Assembly: GCA_020634565.1 (NCBI GenBank)
Contig: JACKBN010000001.1
Span: 496,001 to 560,000, forward strand
From: Ardenticatenaceae bacterium
Lineage (GTDB): Bacteria > Chloroflexota > Anaerolineae > Promineifilales > Promineifilaceae
Direction: 5' to 3'
DNA: 64,000 bases
Shown piece by piece: positions 16,473-23,832 of the stretch (the stretch's first letter is position 1; each line of letters begins with the position of its first letter). The notes under the pieces are model-generated. The model ran no database searches. It saw only the letters and a list, made by a program, of their open reading frames with translations, and had not been told where the DNA came from. Position numbers and translations under genes: made by a program.

Positions 16473-17696
16473 ATGCAATTATTCACCCGCAAAAACCTTC
16501 TCATTGTCCTGTTCATCGTACTCCTGTTCACCGTAAGTGTGGTGGGCATGTACACCTTCTTTACCTCCAAAGTGCCCGGAGCCAACGACTTTTTCCCGCG
16601 CTGGAAGGGTGCCCAACTTTTCTGGCAAGAGGGCATCGATCCGTACTCCCAAACTGCTACGGAGGCCATTCAACGAGTCCTGTACGGCGGCCAACTGGCC
16701 CGCCCCGACCAGGACCAGGTGCTGTTTGTTTACCCGTTCTACACCGTTTTCCTGCTCTGGCCGCTGGTGGGTCTGGATTACGCCTGGGTGCAGGCAATTT
16801 GGCTGGTTTTTGTGCAGTTTTCGCTCATCGGCGGGGTGATTGCCACGCTGCGCCTGCTGGATTGGCGGCAGCCGCCCTGGCTGCTGGCGATCACGCTGCT
16901 CTGGTCGGTAATCATGTACAACAGCACCCGCACCATCATCCTGGGCCAGTTTGCCGGGCCGATTTTCCTCTGGCTGGCGGGCACCTTGCTGGCGCTCAAG
17001 CACGACCGCGACGTGCTGGCCGGGGTGCTGCTCTCGCTCACCACCCTCAAGCCGCAGATGAGCTACCTGATCATCCCGGCGCTGCTGCTGTGGGCAGTGT
17101 GGCACAAACGGTGGCGCTTCATCGCTGGCTTTGTGGGAGCGATGGCTTTGCTGTCCGGGCTGTCCTTTTTGCTGCTGCCCAGCTGGCTCAGCAGCTTCAT
17201 CGACCAGGTGCTGTACTATCCAGATTACACCGTCACCCCCTCGCCGCTGCGGGTGATTACCGCCACCTTCTTCCCGCAGTTGGGCCAGCCAGTGGAGTAC
17301 GTGCTAATCGGCCTGCTGCTGCTGGTGATGCTGTGGCAATGGTGGCAGCTGCGCCGGGAAGCAACTATCGCGCCCAAATTCCTCTTCATCATCGGCCTAA
17401 CGCTGATTGTGACCAACAGCATCATCGTGCGCACGGCGACGACCAATTACGTCATCATGTACATTCCGCTCTTTTTGCTGCTGCACACGGTAAGCCAGCG
17501 CTGGCGGGGCGGCAATGCGTGGGTGGCCGGGCTGCTGCTGGCGCTGCTCATCGGCACCTGGGCGCTCTTCCTTAGCACCATCCAGGGCGACTTTGAGCAT
17601 CCCGTCACCTACCTCCCCCTGCCGATTGGGCTGCTGCTGGGGTTGGTATGGCTAGCCTGGGGGGACAAATTGAGAACTGTGAAGGGTGAAATGTGA
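16473..17696 (+). CDS. DUF2029/GT87-like polytopic membrane protein (first of pair)
   Basis: A 407-residue membrane protein with about ten hydrophobic segments. After the first helix comes the loop GANDFFPRWKGAQLFWQEGIDPYS, characteristic of GT87/DUF2029 polyprenol-phosphate-mannose-dependent transferases. Later the motif LTTLKPQMSYLIIPALL matches the family's conserved LK(P)Q segment. The final GTGA overlaps the start of the next, related gene, so the two are translationally coupled. A second-frame open stretch in the same DNA (16436-17575) is a compositional shadow. Substrate unknown. Confidence 0.78.
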   Translation: MQLFTRKNLLIVLFIVLLFTVSVVGMYTFFTSKVPGANDFFPRWKGAQLFWQEGIDPYSQTATEAIQRVLYGGQLARPDQDQVLFVYPFYTVFLLWPLVGLDYAWVQAIWLVFVQFSLIGGVIATLRLLDWRQPPWLLAITLLWSVIMYNSTRTIILGQFAGPIFLWLAGTLLALKHDRDVLAGVLLSLTTLKPQMSYLIIPALLLWAVWHKRWRFIAGFVGAMALLSGLSFLLLPSWLSSFIDQVLYYPDYTVTPSPLRVITATFFPQLGQPVEYVLIGLLLLVMLWQWWQLRREATIAPKFLFIIGLTLIVTNSIIVRTATTNYVIMYIPLFLLLHTVSQRWRGGNAWVAGLLLALLIGTWALFLSTIQGDFEHPVTYLPLPIGLLLGLVWLAWGDKLRTVKGEM

Positions 17697-18922
17697 ATCG
17701 TGAAGTAACAAACGGCCGTTCCCCATCCCCCCAACTCTTCCTCCTCCTCCTCGCCCTCGTGGTGCTAATTGCCGCTGTCATCGTCATCGCCCCGCAAATG
17801 CCCCGCCTGCGCGACTTCGACCAGACCTTCTACCCCGCCGCGCGCTACACGCTGGCGGGCGAAAATCCATACACGGCCGAATACATCGAAACCGACCAGG
17901 GCGCTCCGCCCGACTTCTTCAGCCCTGCCTGGCTGCTGCCGATTTTGGTGCCGTTTGGCCTGCTGCCGCAGGAGATTGCCCGCACGGTGTGGGTGCTGTT
18001 TTTGGTCGGCGTGACGAGCGTCGCGTTGTTGCAAATGCAGGCGTGGGGGTTCAAGGGATTACGGCCGTTACTTCTCATCCTCCTCCCTTGGGCACTCATT
18101 ACCTTGCTGTTTGGGCAGGTGACGCCGTTGGTGCTGCTGGGCACAATTTGGGCGTTGAATTTGGTTCATGGAGGAGAAAAAGCGGAACACGGAGTTACAC
18201 AGAGAAGGCACGGAGTTGCACAGAGACCTGTCAGGTTTTCGTCGCAAGAAAATTCACATGAGAACAAACCTGACAGGTCTGGTTGGCGACAAACCGCCCA
18301 ACTGGTGCTGGCGTTTTTGCTGATTGGCATCAAGCCGCAGCTGGGCATTTTTATCGCCGCGCCGCTGCTGCTGGAGATGCTGTGGCAGCGCGACCGGCGG
18401 CTGATTGGTCTGGCTATTGTTGGTGGGCTGCTGCTGGGCGGCACGCTGCTCATCACGCCGCCCTGGCTCATCAGCAAGGCAGCGGCGGTGCAAGAGATTA
18501 CCGCACCACTGTGGAAATCGACCCTGGAGCGGGAGCTGACGCTGTGGGGCTGGCCGCACTGGCTGGCCCAGCCAGTGCGCGTTGTGGTGGTTTTGGTGAT
18601 GGTTCGGTGGGCATGGTTGCAAAAAGGAACGTCGCCATTGTGGTGGGCTGGCTGGTTAACGGCCGTTCTCATCATCACCCCCTACACCCGCGCCTACGAT
18701 GGCATTTTGCTGCTGCCGATTCTTGGCTTGATGGTAATGCACCGGCGCTGGCAGCTGGCCCTGTTTATGCTCATCCTGGCGCTGTACATTCAGCTGCCCA
18801 TTGGCGAACTAGGCAGCGTGGTTGCGCCGCTGACGGCCTGGCTGCTTTTTGTCCCCTGGCAAAGATTATGGCGCGGCAATTTCGATCATTCCCCTTTTGC
18901 TACAGGCTGGAAACACGCCTGA
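17693..18922 (+). CDS. DUF2029/GT87-like polytopic membrane protein (second of pair)
   Basis: It starts with GTG inside the stop of the preceding gene. The 409 residues show about ten membrane segments, the early loop RDFDQTFYPAARYTLAGENPY and the later FLLIGIKPQLGIFIAAPLLLE, parallel to the upstream paralogue's LKPQ segment. The DNA at about 18172-18285 looks like inserted repeat sequence and encodes a hydrophilic loop (EKAEHGVTQRRHGVAQR and following) absent from the paralogue. It is probably a lipid-linked sugar transferase working with its neighbour; the two may form a heteromer (inference). Confidence 0.77.
   Translation: MNREVTNGRSPSPQLFLLLLALVVLIAAVIVIAPQMPRLRDFDQTFYPAARYTLAGENPYTAEYIETDQGAPPDFFSPAWLLPILVPFGLLPQEIARTVWVLFLVGVTSVALLQMQAWGFKGLRPLLLILLPWALITLLFGQVTPLVLLGTIWALNLVHGGEKAEHGVTQRRHGVAQRPVRFSSQENSHENKPDRSGWRQTAQLVLAFLLIGIKPQLGIFIAAPLLLEMLWQRDRRLIGLAIVGGLLLGGTLLITPPWLISKAAAVQEITAPLWKSTLERELTLWGWPHWLAQPVRVVVVLVMVRWAWLQKGTSPLWWAGWLTAVLIITPYTRAYDGILLLPILGLMVMHRRWQLALFMLILALYIQLPIGELGSVVAPLTAWLLFVPWQRLWRGNFDHSPFATGWKHA
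18172..18285. repeat. Composite repeat insertion read in frame in a GT87-like gene
   Basis: Direct words CACGGAGTTACACAGAGA and CACGGAGTTGCACAGAGA occur in tandem. They are followed by an inverted pair CCTGTCAGGTT and AACCTGACAGG about 40 bases apart. These words resemble the intergenic palindromes near 1209, 53108 and 6926. The reading frame remains open throughout. Confidence 0.65.
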
Positions 18923-19025
18923 CAGCCAAACATTTCCAAAATCGTATGCCGAATTGTTAGCGAATGCGCTAAAATAAATTGGAGAGGACGTTCTTTCTGA
19001 TCAAAAAGCAATTTGGAGAATTCGC

Positions 19026-19877
19026 ATGATTTTAGTCACAGGCGCAGCGGGCAAGACGGGTTTAGCAGTGTTGGCTGCCTTAAAGCAGCGAGGGGCCAAA
19101 ACGCGCGCCTTTGTCAAGGATGATGAGCAAATCTTGCCGGTACGTAAAGCCGGAGCCACGGAAGTTGTGGTGGGAGATTTGCTGGATGCGGATGTGTGGC
19201 GGCTGGCAACAACGGCCGTTTCCAGCATCTATCACATCGGCCCCAACATGCACCCGAATGAGGTGCGCATTGGCCAGCTGATGATTGCCGCAGCCCGAAC
19301 CGTCGGTAACTGCCGCGTGGTGTATCATTCGGTGATTCATCCCCAAATTCGCGAAATGCCCCACCATTGGAGCAAGCTGAAAGTCGAAAATATTTTGTTT
19401 GACTCTGGCCTGGTTTACACGGTGCTGCAACCAACCGCTTACATGCAAAATCTGCTAGCTTACCTGCCAGCCATCCAAAATGAAGGCATTTTGCCCGTGC
19501 CATACCCAGCCGAAACGCGCCTCAGTTTGGTAGATTTGCATGATCTGGCCACGGTTGCTGCCAAAGTCCTTACGGAAACAGGCCATGAATACGCTACCTA
19601 TGAACTCGTTGGAACAGGCCCCCTCACGCAAACGGCAGTTGCCGACACCTTTAGCCAAATTTTACACCGTCCGGTAGAGGTCCGCCCCGTACCACTCAAA
19701 ACCTGGAAAGCCGAAGCCCGCGCGAAAGGAACTGAGGAACACATTATTAAAACGGCCGTTACTATGTTCACCTATTACGCCCAAAGTGGCATGGTGGGCA
19801 ATCCCCGCGTGCTGCATTCTCTCCTGGAAAAAACTCCCACTAGCCTGGCAACCTTCATTTCCGCTATAATCAAATAA
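19026..19877 (+). CDS. NmrA-like NAD(P)-binding protein
   Basis: An atypical short-chain dehydrogenase fold of the NmrA/HSCARG group. The N-terminal nucleotide-binding motif is MILVTGAAGKTGLAVLAALK (residues 1-20). VVVGDLLDAD follows near 50, and a Tyr/Lys catalytic pair is not evident (YHSVIHPQ occupies the region). The 283 residues fit the family, which includes redox sensors and quinone-linked oxidoreductases. A GGAG site lies eight bases before the ATG. Neighbours give no pathway clue. Enzyme or sensor cannot be decided. Confidence 0.8.
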   Translation: MILVTGAAGKTGLAVLAALKQRGAKTRAFVKDDEQILPVRKAGATEVVVGDLLDADVWRLATTAVSSIYHIGPNMHPNEVRIGQLMIAAARTVGNCRVVYHSVIHPQIREMPHHWSKLKVENILFDSGLVYTVLQPTAYMQNLLAYLPAIQNEGILPVPYPAETRLSLVDLHDLATVAAKVLTETGHEYATYELVGTGPLTQTAVADTFSQILHRPVEVRPVPLKTWKAEARAKGTEEHIIKTAVTMFTYYAQSGMVGNPRVLHSLLEKTPTSLATFISAIIK

Positions 19878-20063
19878 CTATACGTCGCGCCCAACATCAA
19901 CTTTTTACTGCGTTATGTAAAATGAATACGATTCAATGCTTAGAGAACCACATTCTTTTAGGTGGAAGTTGGTTCTTATGCCTTATATCTTTGTGACCAA
20001 AATATATGTATTGTTGTCAGTAATGCGAAAGTTTAAATTGCGGAATATAGGAAAAGATTTTTA

Positions 20064-21311
20064 GTGATGCAAAGATCGGGCGTACAGGTTATCAGTTTTG
20101 CTGTGTTACTTGCCCTTGTATTGGGTGCTTTCGCGATGGTTCAGCCCACCGAGTCCCAGGCCACGCTGGTTGTTTCAGCCGGCCAGGCAGTGGTTAACCA
20201 GAACGAAACGATTGTCTTTGCCACCGTCAGCAATTCGGCCGTTTCTGCCGGGGAAGCTGCGACGGTGCGGCAAGGTGACACCATTCACTTGTCTGAGACC
20301 GCCACCGCCCAACTGCGCTTACAAGACGGCAGCGCCATTGATCTGGAAGCAGGTACAGTCTTAACTGTCTCCGAGTTGGTTACAAACGATGACAGCTTTC
20401 GGGCACGATTTAGCCAGTTAGCGGGCAAAACCTTCAGTCAGGTGGTTCACCTGCTCAAGCCAGACGACGCCTTTGAGATCAGGACACCCTCTTCCACAGC
20501 CTCCGTACGCGGGACAAAGTTCACGGTAGAAGTTCAAAGCGAAGAAGCAACCCATTTTTCTGTTACCGAAGGTGTGGTCCAAGTGACGATGGGCGAGCAA
20601 ATGGTGGAAGTAGCGGCAGGTTATCAGGTAACGGCCGTTGTCGGCCAAATGCTGCAAGTGATTCCGTTTGTACCCACCAACAACCTGCCGCCGAGCAATA
20701 CCAACGAAACCAACACACCGTTGCCCACCGCAACGCCAGCGCCGTTAACTGTTTCAGATGAGTTGCCGACTGTATCGGAAACGGCCGTTGCCGCAGAAGA
20801 AAGTTCCCAGCCACAAGCTGGCGACATTGTTGATGAACCAAGCAGCCAGATTCCAGAAACCACAACGAACAACCCTACCACCAACGACACCAATGGTGTG
20901 CCTGAATCACCAAACGCAAGCAGCACGCCAAACACACCTGGAGAACCCACTCTGCCTGGTAACCCAAATGGCGGACAAACCCCAGCCTCAGCCCCAACCG
21001 GAACACAAGCCACGCCCACAACCAACACACCTGGCCTGTCACCCACCAATACAGCCACCCCACCGCCAACCAGCACTTCTGTTACGCCGTCCAGCAACAC
21101 ACCAACGCCGCAGCCAACCAATCTCCCGGTTGTTCCCCCAACCAGCACGTCAGCGCCCGCGCCAACCAATACACCTGCACCGGCACCAACCAGCACGCCT
21201 GATTCTGGCGGCAAGGTTACACTTTGCCACAACGGCAATACAATCGAGGTAGATGCCAGTGCTGTAGATGCTCATCTAAACCATGGTGACACGCTTGGTC
21301 CATGCCCCTAA
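20064..21311 (+). CDS. FecR-domain secreted/anchored protein with C-terminal CH-HGD motif
   Basis: An N-terminal hydrophobic segment (about residues 7-26) acts as signal or anchor. A FecR domain follows, with REGD-like VRQGDTIHLSETATAQLRL near 70 and FEIRTPSSTASVRGTKFTVE near 140. After about residue 210 comes a long Pro/Thr/Asn-rich linker (repeated P-T-N-T-P words), ending in a 32-residue motif (KVTLCHNGNTIEV, then AHLNHGDTLGPC). It lacks the cytoplasmic N-terminal region of its paralogue at 22194. The GTG at 20064 and the ATG at 20067 are both possible starts. FecR proteins usually pass signals to ECF sigma factors; a sigma-like gene follows 121 bases later. Role unproven. Confidence 0.8.
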   Translation: MMQRSGVQVISFAVLLALVLGAFAMVQPTESQATLVVSAGQAVVNQNETIVFATVSNSAVSAGEAATVRQGDTIHLSETATAQLRLQDGSAIDLEAGTVLTVSELVTNDDSFRARFSQLAGKTFSQVVHLLKPDDAFEIRTPSSTASVRGTKFTVEVQSEEATHFSVTEGVVQVTMGEQMVEVAAGYQVTAVVGQMLQVIPFVPTNNLPPSNTNETNTPLPTATPAPLTVSDELPTVSETAVAAEESSQPQAGDIVDEPSSQIPETTTNNPTTNDTNGVPESPNASSTPNTPGEPTLPGNPNGGQTPASAPTGTQATPTTNTPGLSPTNTATPPPTSTSVTPSSNTPTPQPTNLPVVPPTSTSAPAPTNTPAPAPTSTPDSGGKVTLCHNGNTIEVDASAVDAHLNHGDTLGPCP

Positions 21312-21386
21312 CAGACAAGCTACGTAAAAAAGGCGATAAAAAACGCCGATCTGACCATTGTCATCCCTCCCATGAAGCTTTTTAAT

Positions 21387-21395
21387 TGCTATACT
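21387..21395 (+). promoter_or_regulatory. Candidate extended -10 promoter of the sigma-like gene
   Basis: TGCTATACT matches the extended -10 pattern TGnTATAAT with one mismatch, 38 bases before the ATG at 21433. No good -35 hexamer is visible at the usual distance, as is acceptable for extended -10 promoters. This would let the sigma-like gene be transcribed separately from the upstream FecR gene. Confidence 0.4.
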
Positions 21396-21432
21396 ATTCT
21401 TTTGTAAACTAACTTTGTCAGGAGATTTTCTC

Positions 21433-22071
21433 ATGCCCGCTTCTGAGCCATCACGCCCTTGGCAAACCCAGAAGCATCAAGAAATATTGAATCAGAGCAG
21501 CCCGACAGCTTTTGCCCAACTGTCCGAGCTGGCGCTGCCGCATCTCATTACCTTTTTGCAGAAAGAGTTCCGACAAGTGGAAAACCATCTGTGCGAAACG
21601 GCCGCAATCGACTGTCTGATCACTTATCACCAGGCACCCGAAAAATTCAACCCCGACAAGCTCACCCTGTTTGCCTATTTGCGCATGTCCGCCCGCCACG
21701 ACCTGCTCAACGCCCTCGACAAGGCCAAGCGGCAAGGCCGTCCGCTCATCAACATTGATGAACCCTCTGTGCAGCCGGAACTCATCGATGACGCTAGCCT
21801 GGAAGATGAAGCATTTGCCCTAGACGCCTGGCTGGATGGCAGCGCCACAGCCTCAGAACAAATCATGCTGCAAAATTTTGAGACCAATTTAAACAGCATC
21901 GACCGTCAGCTATTTCTGCTAATTCTGAATGGCGTTCGGGAAACAGAACCGTATGCCGAAATTTTGGGAATTGCAGATGCGCCGATCGCTGAACAGCGCC
22001 ACGAAGTAAAAAAGGCCAAAGATCGCTTAACCAAAAGCCTCACCCGCTTTATTAACCGTCACAAAGTATAA
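21433..22071 (+). CDS. ECF-like RNA polymerase sigma factor (probable)
   Basis: A 212-residue protein; the start at 21433 has AGGAG eight bases upstream. Residues about 70-105 (FNPDKLTLFAYLRMSARHDLL then NALDKAKRQGR) resemble sigma-70 region 2. The C-terminal part (NSIDRQLFLLILNGVRETEPYAEI, then a QRHEVKKAKDRL segment) resembles a region 4 helix-turn-helix, with the usual pattern of residue spacing but weak motif identity. It lies between two FecR-domain genes on the same strand, which supports a sigma/FecR signalling module. It could instead be a diverged DNA-binding protein without sigma function. Confidence 0.6.
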   Translation: MPASEPSRPWQTQKHQEILNQSSPTAFAQLSELALPHLITFLQKEFRQVENHLCETAAIDCLITYHQAPEKFNPDKLTLFAYLRMSARHDLLNALDKAKRQGRPLINIDEPSVQPELIDDASLEDEAFALDAWLDGSATASEQIMLQNFETNLNSIDRQLFLLILNGVRETEPYAEILGIADAPIAEQRHEVKKAKDRLTKSLTRFINRHKV

Positions 22072-22193
22072 CCTCTTCTTTTCACGCCCATTTCAATAAA
22101 TTCTGGCCAATCTGTCGAACTTCGCCTGTGACTTCGGTAATACCTAATAGAAGCACAAGATAATTTGTGTTTAAACGAGTCAGAAGGACCAAT

Positions 22194-23726
22194 ATGCAAA
22201 ATCAACCTTTACTTCAATTAGCCAAACGCTCAGCCACAGATGCTTCATTCATGGCGCATCTGATTGAGCAGCAGGCCACACGAGAAAAAGTTAACTGGGA
22301 ACAATTGGCTGAACTGCTAGATATTACTACCGCACAATTATCCAAACTTGCCTTGTGTAAACGTCCTCGCGACGAGGCTTACACGCAGGATATCGCGCAA
22401 ATTGCCGGTTATTCAGGCATTAACCGCGTGATCCTTATGCATTTATTGGATTGTGCGCAAAAGGGCACCCTGTTAAAGCGAAGTGCCTCCCAACCAATTC
22501 AATCCAGCACCCCGGCAAAAAGCCGCAACACCAAAAGGATGGGGATATTTTCAATGTTAAGTAGACGAACATGGGCAATTGGCCTGGCGGCCATGCTTGT
22601 ATTAGTTTTTGGAGCTTTTGTGCTGGCTCAACCGGGCAGCACTGAAGCCACACTAGTTGTTTCTGCCGGTGAAGCGGTAGTAAACCAGGCGGGAGGCGCG
22701 TTATTTGCCGATGGGGTGGAAACGGCCGTTTCTTCCGGTGGCGTGATGACCGTGCGTGAAGGCGACACAATCCGCCTGGACGATACTGCTTCCGCTCAGC
22801 TGCGGCTGCAAGATGGCAGCACCGTCGATCTGTTTGGCGGCACCAGCGTATCCGTGACCGAAATGGTTTACAGCGAGGACAGCTTCCGCTTCCAGCTAAA
22901 TTTGCTCACGGGCAAAACATTAAGTCGGGTGGAGCACTTGCTGCGCCCCAATGACGCGTTTGAGATTAAAACGCCGTCCTCCACGGCATCCGTGCGCGGC
23001 ACCGTCTTTACAATTGAAACGCACGACGAAAACAACACCTTCGTCATGGTCGAAGAAGGCGTGGTGCGCGTAGCGTTGGGCAGCGATTACGTTGATGTGC
23101 CTGCGGGCTTTCAGGTAACGGCCGTTGTTGGCCAGCCATTAGAAGTTCAACCCAACAATGCACCGACAGCAGCACCAACCGACCAGCCTGCACCAGCAGC
23201 GACTGCAACCGATACACCAACGGCCGTTCCCACCGAAACGGACACCCCGCCAACCCAGGTGCCTGGGAACACGCCAGAAGAAGTGCCCGGTGAAGGGAAT
23301 CCGCCTGCTGGTGGCGCCACACCGCCTGGATTGGTTGATCCAGATCCAGATGATGAGGACGACGTTGAGCCAACTGAATCCGCCAAGGTTGTCATTTGCC
23401 ACTACCCGGGCGGCGATACGACAAAGGGCAACACCATTGAAATTGATATGTCTGCCCTGAACGATCATCTGGCGCATGGGGACACGCTGGGCGAGTGTCC
23501 GGTGGTAGTGCAGCCTACTACGGTGCCGCCAACCAGCACACCGCTGCCCGCACCCACAGCAACACCACTGCCAGCGCCCACAGATACGCCGATACCGGCA
23601 CCTACAGACACACCAGTACCGCAGGAAAAAGTTGCTGTGTGCCACAATGGCAACACGCTCATGGTTGATCCAGATGCAGTGGATGCGCATCTGGCACACG
23701 GCGATACGTTAGGGCCTTGCGAATAG
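22194..23726 (+). CDS. FecR-domain transmembrane protein with cytoplasmic helix-turn-helix-like domain and two CH-HGD motifs
   Basis: The start at 22194 has AAGGA upstream. Residues 1-95 are helical and HTH-like (VNWEQLAELLDITTAQLSKL). A membrane helix spans about 126-146. A FecR domain follows (about 150-310), with VREGDTIRLDDTASAQLRL and FEIKTPSSTASVRGTVFTIE. Pro/Thr-rich linkers (320-397, 437-478) separate two copies of a Cys/His motif: one at 398-435 (VVICHYPGG, then HLAHGDTLGEC) and one at 479-510 (KVAVCHNGNTLMV, then HLAHGDTLGPC). The layout fits a trans-membrane regulator with a cytoplasmic sigma-binding or DNA-binding part and a surface sensor. It ends at a strong bidirectional terminator. 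Confidence 0.82.
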   Translation: MQNQPLLQLAKRSATDASFMAHLIEQQATREKVNWEQLAELLDITTAQLSKLALCKRPRDEAYTQDIAQIAGYSGINRVILMHLLDCAQKGTLLKRSASQPIQSSTPAKSRNTKRMGIFSMLSRRTWAIGLAAMLVLVFGAFVLAQPGSTEATLVVSAGEAVVNQAGGALFADGVETAVSSGGVMTVREGDTIRLDDTASAQLRLQDGSTVDLFGGTSVSVTEMVYSEDSFRFQLNLLTGKTLSRVEHLLRPNDAFEIKTPSSTASVRGTVFTIETHDENNTFVMVEEGVVRVALGSDYVDVPAGFQVTAVVGQPLEVQPNNAPTAAPTDQPAPAATATDTPTAVPTETDTPPTQVPGNTPEEVPGEGNPPAGGATPPGLVDPDPDDEDDVEPTESAKVVICHYPGGDTTKGNTIEIDMSALNDHLAHGDTLGECPVVVQPTTVPPTSTPLPAPTATPLPAPTDTPIPAPTDTPVPQEKVAVCHNGNTLMVDPDAVDAHLAHGDTLGPCE

Positions 23727-23790
23727 CAACCCAAACAAACGCGGGGGAGTTCGCAAAAGGCACCCTTTCCCGCGTATAGTCTAACAAACA

Positions 23791-23828
23791 AAAAACCGCT
23801 TGATTGAGGCTCAATCAAGCGGTTTTTT
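23791..23828. terminator. Bidirectional rho-independent terminator between convergent genes
   Basis: A 13-bp perfect stem ACCGCTTGATTGA/TCAATCAAGCGGT with a three-base loop is flanked by A and T runs. It serves the FecR gene on the plus strand and the kinase gene on the minus strand. Confidence 0.92.
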
Positions 23829-23832
23829 TTAT

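Noticed and set aside
16436..17575. A 379-codon open frame overlapping the first GT87-like gene in another frame.
   Set aside because: Its translation is Ala/Pro/His/Arg-rich with no membrane segments or motif, as expected from a GC-rich shadow frame; the 16473 frame has membrane helices and family motifs.
20941..21210. Pro/Thr-rich repetitive DNA in the FecR gene considered as a tandem repeat array or CRISPR-like array.
   Set aside because: Units are irregular, encode a stalk in frame, and there are no equal repeats with spacers.
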